Shown in pieces: positions 13,049 to 20,033 of a stretch of 31,505 nt of DNA (its first letter is position 1; each line of letters opens with the position of its first letter). Source of the DNA: Bacteroidales bacterium (GTDB taxonomy: Bacteria; Bacteroidota; Bacteroidia; Bacteroidales; F082). Where the stretch lies: assembly GCA_017651645.1 (NCBI GenBank), contig JAGCCO010000025.1:1-31505 (forward strand). Reading direction: 5' to 3'. Under the pieces are notes generated by a model. It made no database searches and had not been told where the DNA came from. It saw only the letters and a list, made by a program, of their open reading frames with translations. The position numbers and the translations under genes are program-made.

Positions 13049-14239
13049 ATGTTGAATCTCTTCACCGGTTCGGGCGTCTGGCCCACTATTCTATACCTTG
13101 CCCTGTCCATTTTCATCGGACTGCTTTTGGGCAAAATCAAGATTGCCAAAATCTCGTTGGGCATTACTTGGGTGCTCTTTGTGGGCATCGCTTTCAGCGC
13201 TTGTGGCATCAGCCTTAACGCGGAGATGCTGCACGTCATCAAGGAGTTCGGATTGATTCTCTTTGTCGTAGCTGTGGGTTTGCAAGTTGGGCCAGGCTTT
13301 TTCCGTTCGTTCAAAAAAGGTGGTCTGGCTATGAATTTGATGGCTTTGGTCAATGTCGCCCTTGGTGTGTTGATTACCGTTATCATCGCCAAAGTCGCAC
13401 ATCAGGATTTGGCTGACATGGCGGGAGTCTATACGGGTGCCATCACCAATACACCTGGCCTTTCTGCAGCTCAGCAGGCTGTCAACGACATAGGTATCGA
13501 AGGTGCCGCCGACCGTCTGGCGGCAGGCTATGCCGTGGCTTATCCCTTGGCCGTGGTGGGTATGATTATGACCTGCATTATGCTGAAATCGTTCTGCCGG
13601 ATTGATTTGAATAATGAACCAACCACTCTCAACTCTGAACCTTCAACCACTCTAAACTCTAAACTCTCAACTCTCAACTCCAAAAAAGGTTTCCTGCTGA
13701 TTCCCATTTTCGTCATCATCGCCTTAGGCATCATCATCGGCTCCATCCCGATTCCCGTAGGTATGAAGGCACCCATCAAATTGGGCTTGGCTGGCGGGCC
13801 TTTGGTGGTAGCCATCATCGGCGGTTGGCTTGGGGTGAAGAAAGGCTGGTTCAGCACCGAGTTTACCGAAGGTCAAGGTGTTCATGCACTGCTCGAGGTG
13901 GGCATCGCCCTCTTCCTGGCTGGCGTGGGATTGGGTGCAGGTGGTCAGTTTGTGGCCACGGTGCAGGAGCATTACATGTGGGTCGTCTACGGGGTCATCA
14001 TCACCATGGTGCCGCCCATTTTGGTCGGACTGTTCGGGCGTTTGGTGCTGAAGATGAACTACTACACTTTGATGGGCTTTATCGGCGGCGCACACACCGA
14101 CCCGCCCACTTTGGCCTTTGCCAACACCGTGGCTCCCGAGGGCTGTAAGCTTCCAAACATGGGCTATGCTACCGTGTATCCGCTGACTATGTTCTTGCGT
14201 ATCTTCACTGCGCAGCTTTTGGTGTTGCTGGCGGTATAA
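13049..14239 (+). CDS. AspT/YidE-type membrane transporter lacking the central TrkA-C domains
   Basis: The 396-residue protein has two homologous hydrophobic halves of about five transmembrane segments each, typical of the aspartate:alanine-exchanger (AspT/YidE/YbjL) family: the first half contains GVYTGAITNTPGLSAAQQAV, the second GLFGRLVLKMNYYTLMGFIGGAHTDPPTLAFAN; the matching 'TGAxTNTP/GGAHTDPP' signatures mark the duplicated domain. Full-length relatives are about 550 residues, with two cytoplasmic TrkA-C (RCK_C) domains between the halves. Here these are missing, and the junction (residues about 190-212, TTLNSEPSTTLNSKLSTLNSK) is encoded by the same ACTCTAA/ACTCTCA word tract found in leaders elsewhere. 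The substrate is unknown. It is followed by a hairpin shared with the convergent surface-protein gene. Confidence 0.82.
   Translation: MLNLFTGSGVWPTILYLALSIFIGLLLGKIKIAKISLGITWVLFVGIAFSACGISLNAEMLHVIKEFGLILFVVAVGLQVGPGFFRSFKKGGLAMNLMALVNVALGVLITVIIAKVAHQDLADMAGVYTGAITNTPGLSAAQQAVNDIGIEGAADRLAAGYAVAYPLAVVGMIMTCIMLKSFCRIDLNNEPTTLNSEPSTTLNSKLSTLNSKKGFLLIPIFVIIALGIIIGSIPIPVGMKAPIKLGLAGGPLVVAIIGGWLGVKKGWFSTEFTEGQGVHALLEVGIALFLAGVGLGAGGQFVATVQEHYMWVVYGVIITMVPPILVGLFGRLVLKMNYYTLMGFIGGAHTDPPTLAFANTVAPEGCKLPNMGYATVYPLTMFLRIFTAQLLVLLAV
13620..13683 (+). repeat. In-frame ACTCTAA/ACTCTCA word tract encoding the transporter linker
   Basis: About 64 bases with a single G on the plus strand, composed of repeated ACTCT(A/C)AA words and encoding repeated T-L-N-S residues. 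It is the same word family as the intergenic leaders at 5611-5680 and 8540-8606. Confidence 0.85.
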
Positions 14240-14241
14240 CC

Positions 14242-14272
14242 GAAGAGGCGGCCCACTAGGAGCCACCTCTTC
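14242..14272. terminator. Hairpin between convergent transporter and surface-protein genes
   Basis: Arms GAAGAGGCGGC and GCCACCTCTTC pair over 11 positions with one mismatch around a 9-base loop. There is no good T-run on either side, so termination strength is uncertain. Confidence 0.55.
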
Positions 14273-14301
14273 ATACTCAAAACTCTATATGTACCCGATT
14301 G

Positions 14302-16152
14302 TTAACGGACAATCACTTTTTGAATCATCCTGTTCCCATTCCAGCTGACAGCAACGAAATAGATGCCTTGATGGCAGGAGGTCAAATCGATTTGGACCGA
14401 GCCATATTGTGACTGACCACTCATCAAGTTTTGCCCCAATATGTCATAAACCATGTATTCAAAGCATTGACTTTCAGACAAATCAATTGTAATCATCCCA
14501 TTGGTTGGATTGGGATAAACCAACATGGTCTTTTGACTTTCCTCTATGCCTTCCACAATGTACATGACGACATGGATCTCAAAGTCAACATACTGCCCGT
14601 CACTTGTGGCGCGCAACGCAAGGGAGAAATCTGCATCGTTGTTGGACTCGCGTGTCAAAACGAGGATTTTGCCGTTCATCGTTGCCGACACATCCTCAGG
14701 GAAGGGGCTGCTCACAATGCTGTAGGTGATATTCTCATCAGGGTCGTCAGGGTCGGTGGCCACGCCGTCAAGGTTGACCTGGATGGTTTGCGGATACTCC
14801 TCGAACACAACATCCTGCACGGGATTGACGATATAAGGCGGCAGGTCAACAACGGCATTGATGATGACATGTACATTGAAGTCGACATGCTGCCCGTCGC
14901 TGGTGGCACGCATCGTGAGATCGGCAGAAGCTTCATCCTCGTTGCGTCGCGTCAGCACTAGGATCTTTCCGCTCATCGAGGCTGTAAGAGCGTTGGCGTT
15001 CGAGTTGTTGACAATCATATAAACGATGTTCTCATCTGGGTCATCGGGGTCGGTAGCCACACCATCAAGGTTGACCTGGATGGTCTGCGGATACTCGTTG
15101 AACACCACATCCTGCACGGGGTTGACGATATAAGGCGGCTCGTCAATGACGGCGTTGATGATGGCATGCACTGTGAAGTCGACATATTGCCCGTCGCTTG
15201 TGGCGCGCATCGTGAGGTTAGCGGTGGCTTGGTTGGCGTTTTGGCGTGTCATAACCAGAATCTTACCGCTCATCGAGGCGTTCAAGGCACTGGGGTTGGA
15301 GTTGCTCACAATGCTGTAAACGATATTCTCATCAGGGTCATCGGGGTCGGTCGCCACGCCGTCGAGGTTGACTTGAATGGTCTGCGGATACTCGTTGAAC
15401 ACCACATCCTGAACAGGGTTGACGATATATGGCGGAAGGTCGGGAGCGGCGCCACCGTCATTGAAGTTGTCCATGCAGAAATAGGCTGGGGTAATCATGT
15501 TGTAGCCACTGCCTCTCGATGACGAAAGGCTAAAGGAGATGGTAGCTACATTACCCAAGGAGCTGAGATCGAACCACTCCCAAGTATCAAGGATATAGTC
15601 TTCCTCATTGTTGGCAAAGCGAAAGTCGGCGAGGTAGAAATCCAATGTGCCCACAGTTTGTCCACTGGCATTCTTACCTGTCGCTGTCACCTTAAACCAG
15701 TCTGGGTCGTTGCCTGAATATCCTCCGTAGGGTGGTTCGCCATACCCGCCTTGCAGCATGTCTTCATAAGCCCACAGATTGTTGGTGACATAGCAGCCTG
15801 TGACGGTATGTAATTGCCCATCGGTGGCATAAACATCCGTCTGCACACCCATGGTATATGCCACGGCATATTGGGCAGAGCCATCGTAGCCACAACCTGA
15901 AGCAGCGGTGTATTGGGCATCCAAGCCGGATTGGTTCAAATCCGTGCGGTTGGAGGCCGTGAAGCCGCCCCAGTAGCCGTTTTGTGTATTATTGGTGAAG
16001 AGCCAGCCGCCACTGGACATCTCATTGGATCCAATAGGGGGTTGCCAAATACCGTTACTGCCGAGTTGGACGTCTTCGAAAGTGGCCGGATCCTGTGCAA
16101 AGGCAAACATGGCCAGAAATAGCGTCAGGGATAAGAGTAAAACTTTACGCAT
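14302..16152 (-). CDS. DUF4465 surface protein with three tandem repeats and T9SS sorting domain, probable B12-binding protein
   Basis: The 616-residue product has a signal peptide (residues 1-20, MRKVLLLSLTLFLAMFAFAQ). Residues about 22-231 match the DUF4465 pattern (FEDVQLGSNGIW, WGGFTASNRTD, the closing YFCMDNF). Three near-identical 99-residue repeats follow, each starting PPYIVNPVQDVVF and containing ATDPDDPDENI (240-338, 339-437, 438 to about 535), likely Ig/cadherin-like spacers. The C-terminus (YPNPTNGMITIDL to MIQKVIVR) is a type A T9SS sorting domain, so the protein is probably displayed at the cell surface. A cobalamin riboswitch with its own promoter lies directly upstream. DUF4465 proteins under B12 control have been linked to cobalamin capture (the BtuH group, as I recall), so B12 binding is a strong inference. 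ATG 16150-16152 was chosen for the signal peptide; the longer frame runs through the riboswitch. Confidence 0.88.
   Translation of the reverse strand: MRKVLLLSLTLFLAMFAFAQDPATFEDVQLGSNGIWQPPIGSNEMSSGGWLFTNNTQNGYWGGFTASNRTDLNQSGLDAQYTAASGCGYDGSAQYAVAYTMGVQTDVYATDGQLHTVTGCYVTNNLWAYEDMLQGGYGEPPYGGYSGNDPDWFKVTATGKNASGQTVGTLDFYLADFRFANNEEDYILDTWEWFDLSSLGNVATISFSLSSSRGSGYNMITPAYFCMDNFNDGGAAPDLPPYIVNPVQDVVFNEYPQTIQVNLDGVATDPDDPDENIVYSIVSNSNPSALNASMSGKILVMTRQNANQATANLTMRATSDGQYVDFTVHAIINAVIDEPPYIVNPVQDVVFNEYPQTIQVNLDGVATDPDDPDENIVYMIVNNSNANALTASMSGKILVLTRRNEDEASADLTMRATSDGQHVDFNVHVIINAVVDLPPYIVNPVQDVVFEEYPQTIQVNLDGVATDPDDPDENITYSIVSSPFPEDVSATMNGKILVLTRESNNDADFSLALRATSDGQYVDFEIHVVMYIVEGIEESQKTMLVYPNPTNGMITIDLSESQCFEYMVYDILGQNLMSGQSQYGSVQIDLTSCHQGIYFVAVSWNGNRMIQKVIVR
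14557..15435 (-). repeat. Three tandem 297-bp coding repeats
   Basis: Copies at 15435-15139, 15138-14842 and 14841 to about 14557, each 99 codons and starting with PPYIVNP. The first two are most alike; the third diverges toward its end. The DNA is similar enough for unequal recombination to change copy number. Confidence 0.88.
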
Positions 16153-16261
16153 AAATACATTGATTAAGCATTGAACGAATACTGCAAGACCATCGCAAGA
16201 AGCCATGCTAATTGCCGCGCTTAGCGTCGCCCTTGTTCCCGAAGGCTTGCAATTGAACTTT

Positions 16262-16404
16262 CTGTCTGGCAGGTCTTCTGACTTGTCCGAGCCTGTCGCC
16301 TTCCCATACGTATGAGCCGTACAGTGGCTGGTTTGACAGGCCTTACGCGGGCTTACAGCAGCGGGCACTGTTGCCGATTCACACGGCATTCCCTTGGCCA
16401 AAAC
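16262..16404 (-). ncRNA. Cobalamin (B12) riboswitch upstream of the DUF4465 surface protein
   Basis: On the minus strand the aptamer shows AGGGAA, GCCGTGTGAATCGGC (16387-16373), CCCGCTGCTGTAAG (16365-16352) and the closing CAGAAGACCTGCC (16280-16268), the conserved cobalamin riboswitch core in the right order. It lies between a consensus promoter and the gene start 110 bases further on. High B12 is expected to repress the gene. Boundaries are approximate. Confidence 0.92.
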
Positions 16405-16410
16405 TGGAGG

Positions 16411-16440
16411 CAAAGATACGACATTTTTACGACATGACAA
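16411..16440 (-). promoter_or_regulatory. Promoter for the second cobalamin riboswitch
   Basis: Minus-strand TTG (16440-16438), exactly 19 bases, TATCTTTG (16418-16411): a textbook Bacteroidota promoter immediately before the aptamer. Confidence 0.85.
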
Positions 16441-16493
16441 TGTCATGGCCATTCATGTATATCACATGATAAGAAAAAATCTCTATATTTGCA

Positions 16494-16501
16494 CATTCCT
16501 A
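16494..16501 (+). promoter_or_regulatory. -7 element for the PfkB kinase gene
   Basis: TATATTTG followed by CA, as in other extended elements of this window, 54 bases before the start. No clear -33 box. Confidence 0.55.
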
Positions 16502-16555
16502 CGGTTGTAAATCCATTACAATGGACAAAATATGTGAAATAAATAAGAGCCACTC

Positions 16556-17446
16556 ATGATAAAGAAACGCGTAATAGGTATTGGAGAAACGGTACTGGAC
16601 ATTCTGTTTAAGAACGATCAGCCACTGAAAGCCGTTCCAGGCGGCTCCACATTCAATAGCATTGTCTCTCTCGGACGGGCTGGTGTGCCTTGTGCAATGG
16701 TGACAGAAGTGGGCGGCGACCATATCGGAGAAATCATTTGCCGTTTTTTGCAAGAAAACGGCGTGTCGTCGGAATATGTATGTTGCCACAAGCATATCAA
16801 GTCACACATATCACTGGCTTTCCTGAATGAGCATAACGATGCGCAGTATGTGTTCTACAAGGATCATGCATCTGTCTCGCTGGACGGCAAGTTACCTGAG
16901 ATAAACAAAGATGACGTGGTACTCTTCGGCTCGTTCTTCGCCATCAATCCGGCTATACGACCTGTTGTTGGAGGTTTGTTACGTGCTGCACGAGAAGCAG
17001 GTGCATGGCTCTATTATGATGTCAACTTCCGCAAGTCTCATGTTGCCGATTTGCCAAACGTGATGTCCAATATCGAGGAGAATATGGGGCTGGCTGACGT
17101 GGTGCGTGGGTCAATAGAAGATTTTGGGTATCTGTATGGTTTGCTTGACGGAGATGCCATCTATGAACGGGTGTTCCGACAATGCCCTATATTGATACTC
17201 ACTGATGGGGCTCGTTCAATACGGGTCTATTCGCCTGAAGGCTGCGAGACTTATCCCGTACAGCCGATAGAGACGGTCAGCACTGTCGGGGCTGGAGACA
17301 ATTTCAACGCCGGCTATATCTATGCCATGATACAAGGCTCAAACGACCAGACTTCACGCATCGCGATGGCGCAACGATGGAGTCAGGATGTCTGCCGCCA
17401 GTTAGGTAACAACATCAGCGATGAATTGGTCGCATCAATCAAATAA
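16556..17446 (+). CDS. PfkB-family carbohydrate kinase (fructokinase-like)
   Basis: A 296-residue ribokinase/PfkB-fold kinase that phosphorylates a sugar or related small molecule with ATP. It shows the N-terminal substrate motif PGGSTFNS (28-35), two family glycines in VGGDHIGE (52-59), and the C-terminal signature TVGAGDNFNAGY (243-254), where Asp248 is the catalytic base and GAG forms the anion hole. The substrate is not evident; fructose is the commonest for close relatives. The length is normal and the gene appears intact. A decayed copy of its middle and 3' end lies at 19190-19265. It is convergent with the DUF5131 gene, the two stop codons being one base apart. Confidence 0.9.
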   Translation: MIKKRVIGIGETVLDILFKNDQPLKAVPGGSTFNSIVSLGRAGVPCAMVTEVGGDHIGEIICRFLQENGVSSEYVCCHKHIKSHISLAFLNEHNDAQYVFYKDHASVSLDGKLPEINKDDVVLFGSFFAINPAIRPVVGGLLRAAREAGAWLYYDVNFRKSHVADLPNVMSNIEENMGLADVVRGSIEDFGYLYGLLDGDAIYERVFRQCPILILTDGARSIRVYSPEGCETYPVQPIETVSTVGAGDNFNAGYIYAMIQGSNDQTSRIAMAQRWSQDVCRQLGNNISDELVASIK

Positions 17447-17447
17447 C

Positions 17448-18251
17448 CTAATCGTGATAGTCACTGTCTTTCCATTGGAATTTCACGGTCTCGGGCACTA
17501 AGTAATTGCCTATCTTGTAGTCAATGTTGGCCTTGTGGGCCTGACTGAGCTGGTAGCATCGTGGCACACGATACATCTTCCCGTCCCTGATGAAATGGGC
17601 GCCCGTCTGATGGAAGCGAAAGGCAACGTCTTTTGAAATGCATTGTTCCCTAAGGGCGAGTATCCAGTCGTAGTCGCAAGGTCTTGCGTCAACGCCCGAC
17701 TCTCCGCCTACGGATACTTCTTCTATCGTTTCATTCAGAAAAGGGGTAAGGTCCATGGCTGTGAGCAATGGAGATGCGATGATGCTCTTGTGTTTGATGG
17801 GGAGCGACAAGAAGATGGGCAAACGATAATCCGCCATTTCCTGATTCTCGACAGTACAACCCACTATGACATTGTCGTAGCCTTCGCCCCAATCGTCGGG
17901 CACACATTCCATAAATCGGTCGATGCGTTTGGAGAAAAAGAAGAACCAGAGGTCGCTTCTATATTTCATCATCTGCCAGCATTCGGGTCGCCATGGGTCA
18001 GCATCCTTCAATAGGAAATCGGAGGTAAAGCAGGTGAACACGATTTTACCGCTCTCAATCTTCCACGACTTGTCGCGTTTCCGCTTGAGTGGAAGGTTAA
18101 AGTTACCTGTCTTTCGGCATTCGCTGCTGGAAATCTCGCTGCCATACATCTCATCCTGACGGTAGACATAGCAATACTTGCACCCAGGACTAATCTTGGT
18201 GCAACCGTGCCATGGATTCCAATCAGCGTATATTTCCCAATGCTCAGACAT
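17448..18251 (-). CDS. DUF5131 (phage Gp37/Gp68-like) protein
   Basis: This 267-residue protein has the conserved N-terminus WNPWHGCTKISPGCKYCY (residues 11-28), with cysteines 17, 24 and 27 that resemble a radical-SAM-type iron-sulfur site with unusual spacing, then FTCFTSDF, and VGGESG followed by ARPCDYDW, all features of the DUF5131/phage Gp37-Gp68 family. The family is found in phages and bacteria and its reaction is not known; radical chemistry on a nucleic acid or nucleotide is a guess from the cysteine pattern. It is a single minus-strand gene. A TATCTTTG -7 element ends five bases before the ATG, so the mRNA may be leaderless. Confidence 0.85.
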   Translation of the reverse strand: MSEHWEIYADWNPWHGCTKISPGCKYCYVYRQDEMYGSEISSSECRKTGNFNLPLKRKRDKSWKIESGKIVFTCFTSDFLLKDADPWRPECWQMMKYRSDLWFFFFSKRIDRFMECVPDDWGEGYDNVIVGCTVENQEMADYRLPIFLSLPIKHKSIIASPLLTAMDLTPFLNETIEEVSVGGESGVDARPCDYDWILALREQCISKDVAFRFHQTGAHFIRDGKMYRVPRCYQLSQAHKANIDYKIGNYLVPETVKFQWKDSDYHD

Positions 18252-18255
18252 GATG

Positions 18256-18263
18256 CAAAGATA
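18256..18263 (-). promoter_or_regulatory. -7 element for the DUF5131 gene, next to the start codon
   Basis: Minus-strand TATCTTTG followed by CA, ending four bases before the ATG at 18251. This implies an mRNA with almost no leader. Confidence 0.6.
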
Positions 18264-18341
18264 TTTATTTTCTCCTTATGGTATTATAAAAACCTGACAT
18301 TGCATATCGGGGTGCTTATCTTTCTATTTTACAGCATTGTA

Positions 18342-18394
18342 TCCGACAGCAAACGACAACAAACGACTACTGTCGACAACAAACGTTTGTTCAA
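18342..18394. repeat. Short direct and inverted repeats upstream of an unknown gene
   Basis: The segment contains repeated (CGACA)(G/A)CAAACG words at about 18343, 18353 and 18374, the last merging into the palindrome AACAAACGTTTGTT. It could be an operator for the gene at 18454 or simple sequence drift. Confidence 0.4.
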
Positions 18395-18453
18395 CGGGTA
18401 GGTCTTGACAGATGGCGTTTCTTTGCATCCGAAACAATTAAAACCACATTATT

Positions 18454-18921
18454 ATGGAAACACCCGAGTATATTGAAGGCATTCCAACTGAAAAAAAGAG
18501 AAGCAAAGAACGTTTTACGTTGATCATGGGCTATTATGAAACGCTATGGAAACAATTACAACGCAAAGGACTGCCCAATGCGGTGAAGAACAAATTTTTA
18601 AATGCAGACATTTATATTGTAAGAAACGAAAGCGACAAAAAGACTGTTCGGGAGGCTTTACACAATTGGAAATCCACGTATGCCGTGAAGCATTTAAGAA
18701 CAGTCATTGAAGAGGCGAAGCCATTGGAAGGACAACCTTTATTCGTTTCACGAAAAGAAGGAGAACAAAGGCGTAATGGATACAAAAACATGATTTTATT
18801 GTATCATCACTTCGTGAATGAGGAAAAAGATTATTTGGATTTTGTAGTAAAACTCACCATTGGTGTCATGACTGGTGGGAAGCATGTCCAATACTGCGTG
18901 AATAAGATAGAGGTGCAATAA
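18454..18921 (+). CDS. Protein of unknown function, 155 residues
   Basis: A soluble, lysine-rich protein with no signal peptide or membrane segment and no motif I recognise. The middle (EALHNWKSTYAVKHLRTVIEEAK, given in parts: EALHNWKSTYAVKHL, RTVIEEAK) looks helical. Its C-terminal end (LDFVVKLTIGVMTGGKHVQYCVNKIEVQ) looks like two beta strands. The leader before ATG 18454 is A-rich, in keeping with Bacteroidota translation starts. Base composition is more AT-rich than the neighbouring genes, which with the repeats upstream and the sRNA-like unit downstream suggests a recently acquired segment. Its stop codon overlaps the T-run of the convergent candidate sRNA terminator. Confidence 0.65.
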   Translation: METPEYIEGIPTEKKRSKERFTLIMGYYETLWKQLQRKGLPNAVKNKFLNADIYIVRNESDKKTVREALHNWKSTYAVKHLRTVIEEAKPLEGQPLFVSRKEGEQRRNGYKNMILLYHHFVNEEKDYLDFVVKLTIGVMTGGKHVQYCVNKIEVQ

Positions 18922-18989
18922 AAAAAACCAGTCATGTAATCCGTTACCTCTCCGAAGTTTGGAACGCAGCCCCTGACTGGTATTTTGTG
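18920..18989 (-). ncRNA. Candidate small RNA with its own promoter and terminator
   Basis: On the minus strand a consensus promoter (19022-18993) starts transcription near 18989. About 55 bases later the RNA closes a stem ACCAGTCA (18981-18974) with TGACTGGT (18934-18927), followed by eight T (18927-18920). The 39-base interior can form small hairpins, such as GTAA-CGGA-TTAC and TTCC/GGAG pairing. No ORF of note lies inside. The alternative is a bidirectional terminator with an unusually large loop for the upstream gene. I do not recognise an Rfam family. Confidence 0.55.
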
Positions 18990-18992
18990 CTG

Positions 18993-19022
18993 CAAAAATA
19001 CAACTTTTCCGTGAATCCACAA
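18993..19022 (-). promoter_or_regulatory. Promoter of the candidate small RNA
   Basis: Minus-strand TTG (19022-19020), exactly 19 bases, TATTTTTG (19000-18993) followed by CAGC: one of the best promoter matches in the window, and no coding gene follows it on that strand. Confidence 0.7.
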
Positions 19023-19074
19023 TAGAATAGACTTTTTTTCTTTTTCGGCTGTGCCGTATCAGGCATGTCAAATT

Positions 19075-19117
19075 CCCCGCCCTTCGGGCACCCCCTATTC
19101 AAAGGGGAAAGGGCGGG
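19075..19117. repeat. Nested CCCGCCCTT/AAGGGCGGG inverted repeat
   Basis: Outer arms CCCGCCCTT (19076-19084) and AAGGGCGGG (19109-19117) enclose GCCCTTCGGGC and CCCCTATTCAAAGGGG hairpins. It has the look of a dispersed intergenic palindrome; no gene covers it. Confidence 0.65.
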
Positions 19118-19171
19118 CATCTGTGGCTGCGGCGATTCGAATGAAATTGGGAAGATATAGCCGATTTTTTG

Positions 19172-19179
19172 TATATTTG
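19172..19179 (+). promoter_or_regulatory. -7 element upstream of the pfkB relic and the amidotransferase gene
   Basis: TATATTTG followed by TAGCCTCAAA, similar to the extended -7 elements at 26340 and 31194. A TTG at 19147-19149 lies 22 bases upstream. It would drive the amidotransferase gene with the relic in its leader. Confidence 0.55.
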
Positions 19180-19189
19180 TAGCCTCAAA

Positions 19190-19265
19190 CGCCGTTTTTT
19201 GCAAGAAAACGGCGTTAGATAGGTAATAACATCAGCGATGATTTGGTCGCATTAATCAAACAACC
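19190..19265 (+). pseudogene. Relic of a pfkB paralogue (internal deletion)
   Basis: Two separate pieces of the PfkB gene at 16556-17446 recur here in the same order. First, 24 bases identical to 16740-16763 (CCGTTTTTTGCAAGAAAACG and the next four bases) encode RFLQENGV. Then 46 bases match the gene's 3' end at 17403-17448 with four differences and encode GNNISDDLVALIK, the stop TAA having become CAA. About 640 bases between them are missing and the two pieces are in different frames. It is non-functional and now forms the leader of the next gene. Confidence 0.85.
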
Positions 19266-19302
19266 AAGGAATCTTGGAATTTGACTTGCAAGGAGTTGCT
19301 GT

Positions 19303-20028
19303 ATGCAGAAAATGAAAAGCAATTATATGAACATGTCACCTATCATCGGAGTTACACCCCTTTGGGATGCAGACCGCAAAAGTGTTTGGATGCTGCCGGA
19401 TTATTTGGAGGGCATCAAGGCTGCGGGAGGTATCCCTGTCGTCCTGCCCCTTGAAATGTCGGAAGAGGACGCAGGTCGTATAGTGGAAACATGTGACGGC
19501 TTCCTGTTAACTGGCGGTCAGGATGTGTCGCCGGCGCTTTATGGGATGAAAGATGCCACTGGAACCATCGTTCCCAGCCCGGAACGTGACAGGTTGGAAA
19601 CGCTTCTCTTGGAGAAAGCCCTGCAAGCCGACAAGGCTGTTCTCGGCATCTGCCGTGGCCTTCAGTTCATCAATGCGTTTTTGGGTGGTACGCTCTGGCA
19701 GGATTTGCCCTCACAGCATCCGTCAGACATCGTCCACCGGCAAGGCAAGCCATATGGTGTCCCGACGCATAAGGTCATGTTGGATGGAGACCTCAAGACG
19801 CTGTTGGGCAAAGACATCCTCGAAGTGAACACGCTGCACCACCAAGCCGTCAAAGACCTCAGCTGTGATCTGACGCCGATGGCTGTCGCTCCTGACGGCC
19901 TCATCGAAGCCGCACGAATGCCGGGCAAGCGTTTCGTCTGGGCTATCCAATGGCATCCCGAGTACATGTTCAAAACAGATTTGGATAGCTTGGCTATTTT
20001 TTCTTGCTATGTCAGGTATTGTGGATAA
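19303..20028 (+). CDS. Class I glutamine amidotransferase-like hydrolase (peptidase C26, PuuD-like)
   Basis: The 241-residue protein belongs to the C26 family that includes gamma-glutamyl-GABA hydrolase PuuD and folate gamma-glutamyl hydrolase-like enzymes. It shows GVTPLWD near the start, LLTGGQDVSP (oxyanion and substrate loop), the nucleophile elbow LGICRGLQ (Cys near 118), HHQAVKDL, and the C-terminal AIQWHPE with the catalytic His and Glu. The substrate is a gamma-glutamyl amide, but which one is not clear. ATGs at 19303, 19312 and 19327 are in frame; the later ones would remove only non-conserved residues before MSPIIGVTP. Its leader holds a pfkB relic. It is a single gene, ending near a convergent unknown gene. 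Confidence 0.87.
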   Translation: MQKMKSNYMNMSPIIGVTPLWDADRKSVWMLPDYLEGIKAAGGIPVVLPLEMSEEDAGRIVETCDGFLLTGGQDVSPALYGMKDATGTIVPSPERDRLETLLLEKALQADKAVLGICRGLQFINAFLGGTLWQDLPSQHPSDIVHRQGKPYGVPTHKVMLDGDLKTLLGKDILEVNTLHHQAVKDLSCDLTPMAVAPDGLIEAARMPGKRFVWAIQWHPEYMFKTDLDSLAIFSCYVRYCG

Positions 20029-20033
20029 ATCTG

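Noticed and set aside
16153..16452. N-terminal extension of the DUF4465 protein to ATG 16452
   Set aside because: The extension would translate the riboswitch; the signal peptide begins at 16152.
18920..18990. Integron attC site or guanidine-II (mini-ykkC) riboswitch
   Set aside because: The core R'/R'' boxes of attC are missing at the stem ends, and only one ACGG-type loop is present instead of two paired hairpins.
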